64,000 nt of DNA, from assembly GCF_949628215.1 (NCBI RefSeq), contig NC_134297.1:4402001-4466000 (forward strand). The letters run 5' to 3'. The stretch's first letter is position 1, and each line of letters begins with the position of its first letter. Under the pieces are notes generated by a model. It saw only the letters and a program-made list of their open reading frames with translations. It was not told the origin of the DNA and searched no databases. The position numbers and the translations under genes were made by a program. Shown in pieces: positions 39,101 through 54,122 of this stretch. This DNA comes from Phalacrocorax aristotelis. Its lineage: Eukaryota > Chordata > Aves > Suliformes > Phalacrocoracidae.

Positions 39101-42100
39101 TCACAACAGAAATTATATTAACTGGGACATTAAGGCATAAAGCGATGAAGAGACTTGGATATATGTAACAAAGGCCAAGAATGTCACAAACCTCCTAAAA
39201 CCAGGGCAACTGGATCATACAGCCAGGCAGATCCATAGTGAAAGGGTGCTAGAAGATCTTGTCAGGAAGACAGTACTGACTGAGCTCAGTTCCAGTACAG
39301 ATGCTTTAGAAAAAACAGAATATATTTTCTTCTTAAATGCGTTTTTTCCTCCATTCTGCTTATACAAGGTCACTACAAAGAATGAAGAAGCATTTAAATC
39401 AGGAGCAAGAATGGAAAAACAGTGGCAATTACTCCCTGAATAAGCTCCTCCCTTGCAGGAAGAGGAAATGGATTTCCCTTCCAAGGGCTAAAGATATGCC
39501 TGTGCCAGACTCGTCACATCAGGTGCTTTCAGTGGAGAGTTTCTACCCCACTGCTATGACACTGCCAGAATCTGGAGGTTTACAGCAAACATCCCAGACC
39601 CCATCAAAAGCTTATAAAGCCCAAAACCACAAGAGAAGACACACATGTAGAAATAAAAGAGCTTCAGCATACCCAAAGCATGTCTCATTGGAATGAGGGA
39701 TGCCAGCAGCTACTGAAGTTGCTCTTTTTCTGGGTAGGCTGGGTTTTCCACACACATGGTTGCAGAAAAGGAAATACTGAGAGGCCAACTCTGAGGACAG
39801 GGCCTAAAAGGAAAGCTGTAGCCAGAAGCAAAACACGCTGCACACGTGGTTTTGTACCACATCGCATGGGGGAGGCCACAACTCTGCTCTGTAAGTGGGG
39901 AAGACAGGCAGGAACAGTACAGGAACAGGCGGGGTTCTTACATGTCATATGCCATTGCAAAGTGATAAAAAGTATTTGCATTCAAAGGATTCTCCTCAGG
40001 GAAGGCAGCCTTTGTCAAAATAAAGGCCATGCCTCTGCCCAGCACAGGCTCCATTAAGAGATAGTTTATATGGGAAATGCCCAGTACAGCTGTTTCAGCA
40101 GCAGTAAGTCACTTACAGCACACAACTGGGGTTTTATACTGTTCATATGACATATTTCTGAGCTGGGGTAGGGTGTGCCATACACCGGTATTATATTCTA
40201 TAAAACTAAATGTGTGTGTGAATTATCAGTGCATTGGTTTCTGGAAACAAAGAATGGAACAGGGAAGAGTCACATCATCTTCAGTAGACCTCAAGAAGCA
40301 CTAATAAGGGAGGAACAAATGACAAAATACCAGTGTTGTCTAACCAGCTACTTTAAGTACTTTTACATGCATGAATAATCAACTCCTTTTTGCTTAAAAA
40401 TGTTTTTAAGGAGAAGGTGAGGGGTAAATAAGGAGAGAATTAATCTAAGCAAGTTTTTCGTTCCCTTAAAAAAGCTAGTATACAAGTTCTGGGAGCCAAG
40501 AAAACCAATGTAAGAACATACCTGAAGAACAGTATTTATGACCTGTCTTTCTAAGAGAGGACTGATTAAAGTAACTAAGAAGGTATTTTTGAAAATGCCC
40601 AGCTACTGTACCATGCTTTCAGAAAGGTTTCTAAAGAAGCTGTGTTCAAGGCAGCTTTTTTTAACACATAAAACCCTAAATTAGTCCTAAGCACATGGCA
40701 GAAATATGTGGTGCGCAGCACCGGAGGTGTGGCACAAGTCTGCTCCTTGCTACAGTAAATCTCTCTTGCTAGCCAAGCCAGAATTAAATAAAAGGGAGAA
40801 GCACAAAAAGCTCAGGCAGAGTCTCAGAGGAGAGACATTACAAGAACTGAAACCAGAAATATTCAAGTTATTCAGAAGATGTGTAATCTTGGTGACAAAC
40901 TGATGGGAGATTTTTACCACCTAAGGCCTTCAAACCAAGCCTGGCTGTCTTTCTGGAAGAGAGATTTTACTCAAGTGATTAAAATGAAGGCAAGAACAAC
41001 AATGATTAAATCCTCCAATATATTCCAGCAATCTTCAACACTGCCCTCATGTTCCTTCTAACTTTACCTTTGAAGAGGGGCAGAGTTCTTTCTCCAAGAC
41101 TGCTTGAAGAATCCCTGTCACTGTGTGTATATCAGGATATCTCAAAGCTTTCTCAGATGTGCCCCTAAGATAGATTTCTGTTACATTTTCATCTGTGGCT
41201 TTAATGTGCGAAAATCCAGAGATGCTGAGAAATCTGATAATCCCAACTGCACATTACAGGGCTGCTCAGTAGTTGGGACCATTAGCAAAGTATAATAAAC
41301 TCACTAGCAGATACTGCTTTGTGATCTGGCCAGAACAAGCCCAATTTACATAAACCCACAGTAAGCGAGCACCCTCAGCATCCCATCTGAATGGTTGTTC
41401 AGATGCCTGAATATCTTGGGTTCCCAACTTTTCTGCCTTCTCACTGCATGGATTTATGCTCTGGAATTACACAAATAGATGCTAACCTGTTGTCTGGCTT
41501 GTTTAGACAATAAGCAGGAAGAAAACTAGGTTTAAGACATTCTGGATTGCTATGCAAGCTCTCAAGTCCGTGGTGTTGTAGGGAACAGTACAAACAGGCA
41601 AAGAAACAGTCCTGCCTCAGAGCACTTACAAACCAGAAAATACCATCCTAAATACTTCCATCTGGTGCAATAAGGCCCAGTTTGTTCCACTCATTCTGGT
41701 TTTGGCTTCCCTCCTCTCTTCTGGTGCTTTCAGAGAAGAGGATATGGGGCAGGGGAAGGTGCTTGCTGACAACTTGAAGAAACACTGCAGCCTCCACTGT
41801 GTTCAATGCCTTTTACTAATGGGTATGTATTCGTTGCTATCCCATAATGGAAGCAACATGCCCAGACCATTACTAAATAGGAAAGAGATGCAAGCTCAAG
41901 TAATTTGAGGGAAAAGTATTGTGCAATGCAGGATCATTAGCTCAGCAGAGCAGAGGAGCTCAGAGTTTTGAACTTTTCTTGTACCAGGTCATACTGGGTC
42001 TGAATCAACTAACAGCTGCAGAATTGTCTCTTCTGTTTACTCCAGGAGTAGCCTTGGGCTAAATGGAAGCAGCTCTGACAAAGCCAGATAAGCTGGGATC

Positions 42101-45100
42101 CATTTGCCACACTAAGTGGCACTGATGGGAACACTCCTAAACTGCAATGCTATCTTCACCCATTAAACTAGTGCCTGACATGTCTTAACAGACTATCACT
42201 TCAGACTTGTGCAGCTCCATTTCTACAGTGATTTCAAGGCACTTTAGAGCACATGAGGGAAAGGTTGCTACATTTGTGAGTGCTCTTACACTCTGCAGAA
42301 CAGCAGCTGAGGCACAAAGTGGTTGAAACAAGTATTTAAAACCAAAGGCACTCCCAAAACTTTGAATGCTTAACGGACACCTGACAGCATATAGTTGGTG
42401 TGACCAAGCTCACGCCTCCCTAGACTTGCATCTTCAGAAGTACTGACCCTTTATAACACTTGAAATGGAGACACTCAAAACTAATAGGCACTTAAAAATG
42501 GGGCCTGAATTACTAAATCAGTGCGTCACTGGCCAAACCAAGACTGGAATCTAGACACCCTGAACACTGCTTTGACCACAAAGCCCTTGCAATTGCTTAA
42601 AATTCCCCTTTGGAAAAGAAATGAGAAAAATCACAGCATTTGTCAACACAAAAAGCTATGCTTTGTCTGGTTGAAATTCCCTTTGTCTCCAAGCAAGAGC
42701 TTGAAACAATGGAAATGAAAAGGGGTTTTGCCCACAGCACAGACCACATCAGAAAAAGACAAAGCTGTGCTGGAGAAACATCTATCCAAACTGGATGGAT
42801 TCAGTAAGTAGTTCCCTAATGAAATGCTGAGACTCCTAGGGGATTAGCACCAAGCTCTGTGCAAGTGCCACCTCAGTCACATTCTGTGATGGGTGCCTGC
42901 AATAGAATTGACCCACTCCAGGCATCACAACAGAAAACACCACAAAAACATCGGAGCTGATGACATGGAATACTTTGAAGGTCTCAGAACAAGAATAATG
43001 CCAAATTGCTCATCTGGAATTGAATTTCTGAACTTTGCTGACAAAATGTATGTAGTCTGGTTTGTACTCAAGTGGCAAATAATACCCAGTGTTTGTGTGT
43101 TACAGCAGCATCAGTTCTACAATGACACACGGTCTTCCCTTACAGGAAAAGGGATGAAGCTGGCACAGGTGGCTCTCAGTGACATCCAACCCCAGGCAGC
43201 CCAGAATAAACACTTAAAAATGAGGAACACTGTCACCACTTGAGGAAAACAACAGGGACTTCACGGCAGTACTAACTAATCACCAGAACTTCATTCGGCC
43301 AGCTCACTGATACATATCGCTCCCACTTTAGAAGGGGAGGGTCATGGATCCTCACTTACCACATGAAGCTAAACATTCATTTGATGCTGCTTTCAAAATC
43401 TGCTCTGGTCCAACATGCAACTCCTATTGTAAATTGACTCAGGTTCCTTAATATCCAGCTCCTAATGTCAGACCAGGTCTGCTGCTCATCATCTATTAGT
43501 CCAATGTAAAAGAGTCTCTCCAGTGTTTGCAGAGCCCTGATCATTGCTGGGGCCTTTGAGAACTACTATAAAGCAAATAAAGCAAGCAGTCGCTAATAAT
43601 AACCCCTACACTCAGCAGGCCCAACTTCACTCACGGCTTAGTGCAATATGACTAAGGAAATTAAAGGCTTCACTAAGTGTGACTGAAAGCTGTGACACCA
43701 TTTTAAGACTGTTTTTCACTTGAGCAGCCTGAAGTAACACTTGCTACCAGAGACATCTGAAAATTGGGTAGTGCTCCAGCTTCCATTGGCAATCATGTGT
43801 TGCTTCATTTTTTTAAGGACACAGTAGTTCATAAGGCTCTCCACTGGGTAAAACACACTGCACCAAATTTTTCACTTCACGTACCTAGAAGTCAGTAATG
43901 TTCCCTCAGCAGAGTCTCATTTCCCATTTTGAGCACACTAAGCTGTTTGCTTTCCACGAGCAGTACTCTTGAATATCTTACAAAACCCACAGAGCGTTTA
44001 GACATCCTCCAAGTTGCGTGTTGATGCACTGAGTCCAAGTGCCAGTTAATTCTTGGGGAAAATGAAGCAATTTCCTTAATATTACTCAACAAGGCGGGAT
44101 CTGTAGCAGGATTCCCAGCACCACACCAGACACTGCCTCAAGACTCACTTCAGCAGATTGGCTCTGGAATTACCCTACCACAGCAGAGTTCCAAATCTGG
44201 CTCTGTACCTTTTGTCTGCAGAGGTTCGATAAATGATCCTTTGTTCAGAAAAAAGCCCTGACGTTAGAGAACATGGCTCCTTTTTCCTCTTGTCCCTGGA
44301 ATTGTGATTGGAAATAATTGGAAGTGTCACTGGAAGTAATCAGAAGTGACAGTCCCTGGGCTATAAGGCTTTTGCTTCAAGTCTAACGATCCCCCTGCAT
44401 AACAAAACCTAAATTTAAACAATGAAGTCATAAAGTGATTTGCCTTCAAGGTTGAAAACCCTGCAATATTATTTTTTTAATAAAAAAAGTGCCTGACTGT
44501 TTTAGTTCAATATTCAAGGCTTGCTATGTTTATGAAAGACTTCCCCCTGCACACAGAAACACCTCACCGTTTCCTGGCACTCCTCAGCCATGCCCTACAG
44601 ATAAAGGTTCATATCTGTATTGAACATTTCTATGGCCTTTAAAATTTTATCAAGCCTTTAAGAAACAAGAAAATAACCTAAGCAGTCTGAGCTATGAGTC
44701 TCAGCCAGCATGCATCTCAAGTATCCAAATACTGGAAAAAAACACCTAATTCCAGTATTTTTGCTGAGGCACAAAGAGGGGAAGGGAATGGAGCCACTTT
44801 TTTTTTTTTGACACTCCAGTTCTGGAAAGGCCTCTTTTACCAGCCCTGTTTGTACTAAATGCCATGCAGGCGCATAGGGAAAGAGTCTCTGCTCAAAAGA
44901 AATTACAGCCTAAATAGGCAAAAAGCAAAAAGCACAAGGCAGTGGAAAAAATACTACAGAGGGACCAACATGACTTGCCAAGATCTAGAACAGAGCAGGG
45001 AACTGCATCTAGATTCCCACGGCATGCACTGAGCACTCCCTAATGCTTTCCTGAGCAGTTGCTTCTTGTTTTACCTCCAGATACTCCAGCAAAGCATACC

Positions 45101-45774
45101 ACTTCCCTCTGCAAAACAGCCTTTGATAGGCATTTCCACTGACAGAGTACAATATTGTTAGAGGTACTATGTGACTACTGCTAGTTAAAAGATAAGGAGC
45201 AGTTCAATTTTGAGTGAATGCTGGTGCACATCCTTTAAGACACATATAAAAATATTGCCCTTATTGAAAGCCACAGGGAAGGACAAGGGACTCCCACCTA
45301 CCATTTACTGTAGCTGGCTTCCAGGTTCTGCTTGCCAAGCAGCTCAGCACAACAGACACCTTAACTACATGTGGTTACTCCACAGATATACGCTAGCTAG
45401 AAAGATTAGATTTTCCTCTTTCATATGCAGAGCAAAGTAATTCAGAGACTAAACACACATGGTCTAGAACTTCCTTTCTGTGAGGGTTCTTCTGGTAACA
45501 CAGCAGTTATTCACACCACGAGTGGAGTTTCTCAGCACATTGGTACTAAAAAGCTTTTACCAAGTATCTTATTACAAAGTAAGGATAAGTCAAACCTTCC
45601 AATTGCTTAGAAGTCACCCCTCCAGGTGGCAGCTCAAAGACCTCAGCTTGATAAATTCAGCTGCTTGTAAAGGATCTGCCCATTTTTGAGGGCAAATTAA
45701 AAGAAAAAAAGTCTTTAAGTCAGAGCTGCAAGGGTTCTAGACACGTAACATAACTGCTATCTCATATTTAGGCA

Positions 45775-45832
45775 GTGTGCACCCACCCATGCCTTAGCTT
45801 CCTCCTCTGTTAGATGGGCTTTATATACTTCT
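45775..45832 (+). mobile_element. Possible MIR-like SINE fragment
   Basis: CATGCCTTAGCTTCCTCCTC, TGTTAGATGGGC resembles the MIR segment that reads 'tgcctcagtttcctcatctgtaaaatggg'. Only about 50 bp is recognisable. Confidence 0.35.
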
Positions 45833-48800
45833 CTACCCAATATGGCCCTGCTGGAGTAAATTAGTTACCCAAAGCTTTATACAAGTACAACACTTATCAC
45901 AAAGCATGCTACAGAAGTAGCAGCAGGGTAGTATTATGGTAGACCAAATGCAGCCTAGTCATGGTCATCAGTTGCCTCTAACTGTGCACGCTCCATTTCA
46001 AAAGACTGTTTCCAAGAGAGCAGCCTCTCTTCTGCCAGTGCATATTACAAGCACAACAAAATTTTCACTGACCTTTTCCTACCAAAGGGAATTAAACTGC
46101 AGGCACTAAGCTGAACTTCAACCTTTCTACCTCATCAGCTGGGAATAAGTCACATATACTAAGACTTTCATACTAATTTTCCAGCCACAAAAGTGGATGT
46201 CAGCTACACAGAAGAGGCAGGCTGAAAATACACTGTAATGTATATTGATTCTTGTAGGACAGCAATTCTGACATCATGGATCTGGGTCCGGCCCATTAAG
46301 AGAAATGCTGAGTTACACCATTTGCCTTTTTAAACTGCCAAATGCTTTTCTAGAGAAGATGAAGGAGCAGATGAGGACAGGACTTGTTTTGTGATCTTTT
46401 ATCACATTCACCACCTTTGATGCATCTTACAATTGCTCAGTCCTCTGTTGCAAAGGAAAGATAGAGCTACCCAATGAGCCAGATGAAGAAACCAAGGTAC
46501 CAAAAAAATGGCTTGAGAAAAGCCTAGCAATGGTGCTTTGCTGGGGCAGGGCAGTACCCATCCTTCTCACGTTGCCCAGTTGCTTTTTCTAGCACTTGGA
46601 CAGTGAGCTTCTGGGGAAGGGGACCAGCTTTATTCTGGGTTGCTAACCCACTGCTAGAGCCCCCAGTCCCTACTGCATACACCTTCTCTGTATTCTGCTC
46701 AGGGAAAAGCATGTTTTCGGCAAGGTTTGGACCCCTGGCTGGCAGAGGTGGGCTATTGTTATTTCACTCTGCAATACTGAAGAAGCAGATTGAAGGGAGA
46801 AGAAAGTCTAGGCGATAAGCAAGATAGAAATTCCCCTTCCTCACTTCTGTTGACTTCACTTTCCATCACTTCACACGTTTTCCATTGTTGTGCTTCCTGC
46901 ACAGCCATTTCTGCATCCTCCACTATCCTGTCATTTGAGTATCTATTCACAGACCTCAGTGACCTGACTTCACCCTTGGCTTTTTGCTGGGCTGCTTCTG
47001 TAAACTAACTGTTTCTAAAAACAGATGAAGAAACAGCTTTGGGGAAAAAGAGAGACCCATTCATCTTTTATACACAGCACCACCAAGTTCTCACTGCACC
47101 CAAAGTAGCCTCTTCTGTAACACACGGGTGCACGCAAGATAGGCGCAATATCGTGAGCCAAGCTCTCTGCAAACAGATGAAGTACGCTGCGGATACACGA
47201 GCAATGATTAGTGTCTCGGCTAACACAGGGGACTGACTTAGCTAGAAATCTAAGGTATAGTTTGACAGGCACTATTTCTGAAGAGAAAGGCACAGAAAGC
47301 AGCTTGCAGCACCCCACTCCATTGTTCCTAGACACACACTTGTGAGCATTTAGAATGGTGTAGCAAGCACACTTACACACAAGATTTTTTCATATACACA
47401 CAAGGCTTTGTCAGAGTGACTGTTTACATTTCTTTTCAGGCAGTTCCTGAAAACTCAAGCAAATCCCAGACTGCAAACCTGCTAAGTTCCCTCTAAAGCC
47501 CTCTGCTTGCCTTGAGGAAAACAGGGGTGTTTGTTGTGATCCTGAGGATAAACACCAGGGTGTCTCCAAGCCAGTTGTGCAATGTAATTTCTGGGAAGCT
47601 TGTGCAGCTCTTACACAGTGTCCTTCTTAAGTAGGTCAGAGTACCCCACAGAAACAGACCACTAATTCTACATGGGCAAGGCAAGGTCCGGGGTAGGCAC
47701 AAAGGCAAAACACCCGTTTTCCATGGGAAATTCAAAAAACTTTCCCCCTCCCCTTCCCCCCTCAGTTCTGTTTCCCATAAAATGAATTCATCTTCAGAAT
47801 TTCAGCTCAACTTTGGCATGCTGCTTTGCCTCACTCTGGAAGGTTACCTTTTTCTCCTTTTCTTCCCCATGGTAAAATGGAAAAAACAGAAAGGATAAAA
47901 ATAACCCCCAAAATAAACTTTTTTTTTAGATGCCAAAAATCCAAACTATTTCATACAAACCAAAGCACTACTACATGAGAAAATGGACTATTTTTTTCTC
48001 AAGTGTCTTGACAGAAAACATTTGATGCAAACCATCCCTGGCTGTAGAAGAATTTTCATCTCACAAGGAGTGTTAACCCTGATATCCCGCCAGATAGCAA
48101 CTCAATCACATCTAGCTCCTTTGAACTCCCCCCAGAGTGCCAAACGGATACACTAGTTTTCTTTGCTCCCTTTCTTCAGGTATTCCTAGAGTAGTGTTCT
48201 GTTAAAGGGCTCCTTGCCCTGTCCTAGAACTAAAATCACACTAATGTAACAGTCTGAATCTTGCATACAGTTGTTTTGTTGAGGGCTTTTGGAGTTTTCA
48301 TGACAGAAAAGAGTTATCAATTATATGATGCTGTCATTGGGAGAAAAGTCTTTCAAGCTGAATACACCAAGAAGTCACCTGCATTTCTTCAGAACGCAGT
48401 GACACAGAGAAGGTAAAATCCACACAGCAAAAATCACACACAAAATCCCTTTTCACAGCTACAGATTTTTCTTTTTGTATTCCACACCTGAGCCAAGGCT
48501 TTGTTTTTAAGTGCTGTAAAAACATGGGGCAAAATCCTTGTCCCACCAAGTACTCTAAGTACACCATGAAACAAAGAGGCAAAGGCAACAGAGAAGGAGC
48601 CATGACAAAACTGGGAAATAGCAAGAGCATTATATACTGTTAGTTATCCCTGAGAAACTCAGGAAATACTTGGAAAGTTAGCAGAAATATAAGATCCAGC
48701 AGCTTAGTTTTCAGGTTGATTGAAACAGTCTCCCTTGCTTTTTACTAATTCCAGGCAGAAGCATTCCATTAAAATGGAGAACTTCCCAGTAACAGTGGGA

Positions 48801-51800
48801 ACATGAGTGCTCTCTTTTAAAAAAAAAAACAAAACAAACATTGCAGTGGTTCTTGGCTTTGCTTGAGTGTAGCATCACAAGGGTTTCAGGAGAAGGATCT
48901 CAAGGAGATGTGATAGGGCACACTGCAGGTTGCCTGTGCTCTTAAAGCAAGAGAGAAGCCCAGATTCAATATACTAGAGCAGAGCCCCAGGCTGACCTAC
49001 CACTGCTGAATGCTGCAGAGCTGCTTCCGTATCATCACAGATTTTTCAAGCTAGAAGTCTAGTGAATACCTAGGCAAATGCATGCTGTCAGACCCAATTG
49101 CTCATGCCAACAGGCACTGGAAGGATCCGCGCCATAACCTTTTTCCCAGTGCAGTGATACAATCAGAGTCTTGGTGTTTAATGCAGCAACCGTATACCCC
49201 TGGGACAGCACTGTAAGAGAGTCATCGACCTCAGAGTTTAGAGGGCAGAGCTCAGCTACATCTGTACCAGAGGTTCTTTTGCTATTGCAGCTGCACCCAC
49301 TCTAGCAACATCACCCCCATATAACATACTGATTCTAACACACCCAACGCATCTTTATCAAGCAATTATTAGCCAGACTAACCATGCATTGTGGTGAGCT
49401 ACCCTTAACACTATTGTAAAGGTTCACTGCCAATAGCAGGACACCAGGAAGCTGGATGACTGATTTGGCTTGGCACATCTACTGCTTTGGATCTCGAACC
49501 CATCAGATTCTGAAGGGCAGAGCAAATACACGAGCCAATGAGTGAAGAAAAACTATGTAATACCAGTGTCAAAACCAGGCATACAAGCATTACCCATGTG
49601 AACATATTTGATTACAAAAAAATTAGCTTTTTAATTTAATAGAAGGCTCATTAAAAATATTCAGAATTGACTTGGAGGGGGTGGAAGAAGGCAAAGGAGA
49701 CTTCCAGCACCTGGAAATTTAAACCAATTCAGTAAAACATTTAAATGAAAGCATTTGCTATGGTTTTTTTACTGGCTGAGAAGCGTAACATTATGTTAAG
49801 AATTTTCTACACTCAGAAGTGAAAAATGAGATATTTTGCTTGGAAGTTTCCATTTTTAAGAGTGCAGTGTGTCACACAAGGAGTTTGAGACAATTTTGAC
49901 CAGATGTGGACTGAGAAGAGAATCAGGTGCTCCGAACACTTACATGTAGGCACACACATTAGCATGCATCACCTTCCACTCCTCACTCCTTCCTGCTTCT
50001 TTTACCTAGCCTTTATTAGGGAAGTAAGCATGGTCATGCTCCTACCCACACCTAGGAAAATCTTTCACCTCATCTTGTTTTAAAAGTCTCCTTAAAACTA
50101 ATTAGCTCCCATTTCCCATCTCCTCACACAGCTGTTCCCTTGCCCCAGAGAGGGAAACAGTGTAAAAGACAAGGACTGTGTATTAGCCATGCTAGTAGTA
50201 TGTTCACTGATGAAAACCCAAACCAAGCAACCTTGCTTTTTATGTTTGCTTGGCTTCTCTAAACCCTTTTTTTCCACACTAATCTTTCACTTTATCAGCA
50301 AGAAAAGCAAGTCATCATTGGCACTTCTATACCTTTTTATTGCAGAAAAACAGTTAGACTTTATCCAGCAAACAAGACTCCCCAGCCTCCTTGATTTCAG
50401 GACAATCTAAACAGGGAACCACAATACTTCCTTACTTTTCCCTGGATAACGCTTCTAATATTGGTGAATGAAACTGGACATAGAGCAGAAAGACCGAGTT
50501 ATCTGTCAACAAGACAGGTAAAGCATGGGCAAGACAAGGGGCAGTTCAATTATTAACTTAGTACCAGGGAACAAAACATTCCCAGCTTTACTGTGAGCTT
50601 TGGGAAGCCGCTTATCCTCCCCTCACCAGTGCATGGACAACTCCCACAGAGAGCCTGAGAAACTTGACTCATGGGAGAGGGCATAAGATGTTGAGGGCAG
50701 GAACTGTATTTTGTTTTGTTTATGTGTTACGGGCATAGTAGAGATGCCTAGATGCCAAAGACATAAGAAAAACGATGATAAAGCCCTTGTGTTTTATAGA
50801 TAAAAGACTAGTCATGCAAAGGTAAATTGTCATTCTGTTACAGCCAAAAGAACCTTTTCTCTAGCAACAGCTTATTCCTTTTGCTCCAAGCCTTCAAAAT
50901 ACAGGAATATTCAGCAGCTGAATAGGCTTGGTGGATAGAAGACTTCAGTTGCCGTTTGCACCCTACCTTTGTCTCAACTTCCACAGAGCAGCTTTCCTGG
51001 CTATTTCTGCAGGGCTGACCCAGCCCAGACACCTCTGGCAGAAGCCTAGCTGTTCATCCTAACCTTGCTGCCTCATCTCCTGGAGTCTTCTTTAAACACT
51101 GTCTCCACCATATTGAGACACAAATAACCAAGGCAGATGTGCAGGGGAACTAACTGCTGCCTGCACTCCCCTGCAGACTCTGCAGTATGGTCAAGCCCCC
51201 TGTCACATTCCTACAGATAAAACCTTTGCTAACAGCAATCCTTAGAGAAGAAAGCTTTTCTACAGTTTATTCAGAAGCTCTACAAGTGCTGCCTCTTTCA
51301 GATATCTAGAAATCTGGCTAGCTCATGTTCCACTCCTGTGAGACTTAAGGAACAGGACTGTCCCCTGCAACATTTCTTTATAGCTGTCCAAAAACTCTAT
51401 TCTACCTGTGCCCAGCTACATCAGTCCACCACCCCGTGGGGCTCCACTTTTCCTAGGGGATCAAAGACCAACTCACTTTTTCACACCTGTACGCAGGTTC
51501 ACAGGGGACAGGAGGACGCAGCAATCACAGCCTTTGCCCACCCACAACAGATTTCAAAGCTGTCTGCCTGTCAGCACGATCTGCTGAGCAGAATGGAGTC
51601 AGAAGCTCACTCATCACATTGCAGTGCCGCTGGAGATGCAGAAACCCAGGCTGCTTCCTAGTCAGTCTTGTAGGCAAGCCCCCTCAAAGACCTCAGGGCT
51701 GCAAACTCTTTTCTCCATAGGCTATAGTTTTAACAAACAGCTCTTCAGCCCTTCTGCCTTCACTCTCCCCTTCCTTTCATGTCTCCTTTCCCGTTCTCTG

Positions 51801-54078
51801 CTCCTCTTCAACAGTCAACGTCTACCTCTTTTCTCTCCCTTCTTTCAGCAGCCCTTTTTCTTCTCATTTCTTGCCTTCCCCCTTTATCTCCCTTCTCCCA
51901 TGCTTTTCCCCCCAACTCCTCCCTCTTGCACTTCAACACATCTGTTTCTAATCTTAGGCATCAATTGGAAACAATAACTCCTTTTTATTTTAAAATGTGA
52001 ATGTTAAATGCCCAAGCAAATCAAAACAGAGTTAAACAAATTTGACACCATGCCCAAAACAAAGACATTTTGTTCACCTTGTTTTGCCAAGGAGGTTCAA
52101 GCCCCTCACTAGTTCATTGCTTAAAAGCACTGCCCTCTTTGAACAAGAAACATACGTTTCAAAAGGAGTCTGTTTAACCACCACTCCTAAAAAATTAATC
52201 CAGATATTAAAAGATCTCTGGCTATCAATCTGCTAATAAATAAAGCAACAAGAAAAGCATCAGAACCCAAGCAACACTGATATTGGAGTTTTCCATAAAA
52301 GTTTTCTTTACAAATCCCTTTCTCTAGCTCATCAGAAATGAATTTCAGTCACGCAGAGAGGACGCATGGAAGTTTGATTAAAAACGCTAAACACCACCAA
52401 AAAGCCAACCTACCTAAAAAGAGAATTGAAAGTGCAGACATTCCGTCTCCGAGCAAGAGGGACTTTTCCTCCCTTTTTCTTCCTTTCTCCCAGGAACAGC
52501 AGGCAGACCTGCACAGGATTCAAAGGAACGCCTCTGGAATGCACTGAGTGTAATTACATCCATGTGCCAGAAAAATAACCAACTTCACTCTTTCTTCCCT
52601 CTGCTAGTCATCTCCTTGTCCATATTCCACCCAGATTCAGTGAGAGCTTTTAGACCTCTGCAGCTGGTAATTCAGGCCCTTGAGTTTCTGGAAAAGAAGA
52701 GGCAGAGGCAGTGCAGCAAGGAGTTCACATCTACGGCAGCGTAGAACAATTTCGCTTGTCTGAAAAGAAAAGGAGAGAAGCAGGGGAAAACACTGTGCTC
52801 AATGTTCACCACATGGCTGCCTCCCAGAAGAGCCCCTCCCTACCATCAGCTGGGATTAATAGTGAAGACCAGTCATGTGGGTGAGGTAGAGCTAATTTCT
52901 AGCAAGAAAATATATATTTACCTTTCGAGGAGAAACAAGAAGATTTCTCTAGCATCAAAACAGTTAAGTTTGGAGGCAGTAAAATTCCAGCATGGAAAAA
53001 ATCAGATTCATCACTCAAGGGCTAGAGAGACACTACTCTCAGAAAAAAAAGCACATGCTCTGCAGAATGGTAAACACACTCACATGTATACATTATCTTT
53101 ATTCTCTTTTGTAGCTAGTAAATTGCAGAATTAAAGCTTTTAGTGTTACTGGAAGACTTTCTCCTTTTGCTTCATGGTTTTCTTTTCAAGTTTCTAGGAG
53201 AGAAAAAATTCCTAAAAATTGATTTAATTATGCATTTTATCTGTGCCTCACTGACAAGAGAAAAAGCCAAATCAAGCAGACTTTTGTTGTCTACATTTAG
53301 TGACTGCTGTGGGGTGCAACTTATAACTTGCTTCCAAAGGCCATTTTAAGGTAGCCCGAGACACCTTTACAGCCCATCTTCAGCTTCACCCTAGCATAGT
53401 TAGCGAAGTTTTAAGAACTAGCTCAGAGACTCCATTCCATTTCTGCCATCACAGTAGTGAAGACAAACCTCTTAGTTCCTGTAGGAAGGATGTTCATCAC
53501 AGAAGATGGCTTTGACCATCTGAGCTGAACCAGCCAGGACAGAGGTTTATTTATTCTTCAGTAAAACACATAAATCTTGGGGCTCACAGCAAGGCTATCG
53601 AAATAGTCATGTTTTAGAGGTGTGCATATACACAACTGTTCTGATCTGTTGCCTTTGACACACATACAGGTCGTACTTGCACCTTTACATCCATATGCCC
53701 TAGGACACATCTGCTTTTCAGAAAGGCAAAGTACTTTCAGCTAGCCTACTTGGGTATTAACAGAAGAGTAACACTGGCTAACTGAAACTACAGTGGCTGC
53801 AGAGCCAAAGAGCTGAGTAAGCATTTGGGTGGCTATCCTGTGCTGATCTGGGTGTTGCCCCAGCTATATAGATACCAGGACCCCTGCTAGTTAGTTTAAA
53901 TTGGCTAAGGTGCATCTACATAAGCAGTAACTGCATGTTTTTCTAAAAAACCGGGCATACTCACAAACAAATCTCCATTATTCACAGCTGATTGCAAATC
54001 AAACAAATTTGCTTATCTTCTGCAACTTCAGGCCAAAGGAAACTTTTGAAGACAGAACAAAAATCCTTTCCCTTAGGA

Positions 54079-54122
54079 ACACTTAGGAAAGAATTATTAG
54101 GACACTTAGGAAAGAGTTTCTA
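54079..54122. repeat. Imperfect 23-bp tandem duplication
   Basis: ACACTTAGGAAAG occurs at 54079-54091 and 54102-54114, with related sequence after each copy. A partial third copy (CTTAGGAAC) precedes them. Confidence 0.7.

Noticed and set aside
43540..43620. Segment resembling the A/T-rich tail of an old amniote SINE
   Set aside because: The similarity is limited to a short stretch ending in AAATAAA-like sequence and is not enough to name an element.
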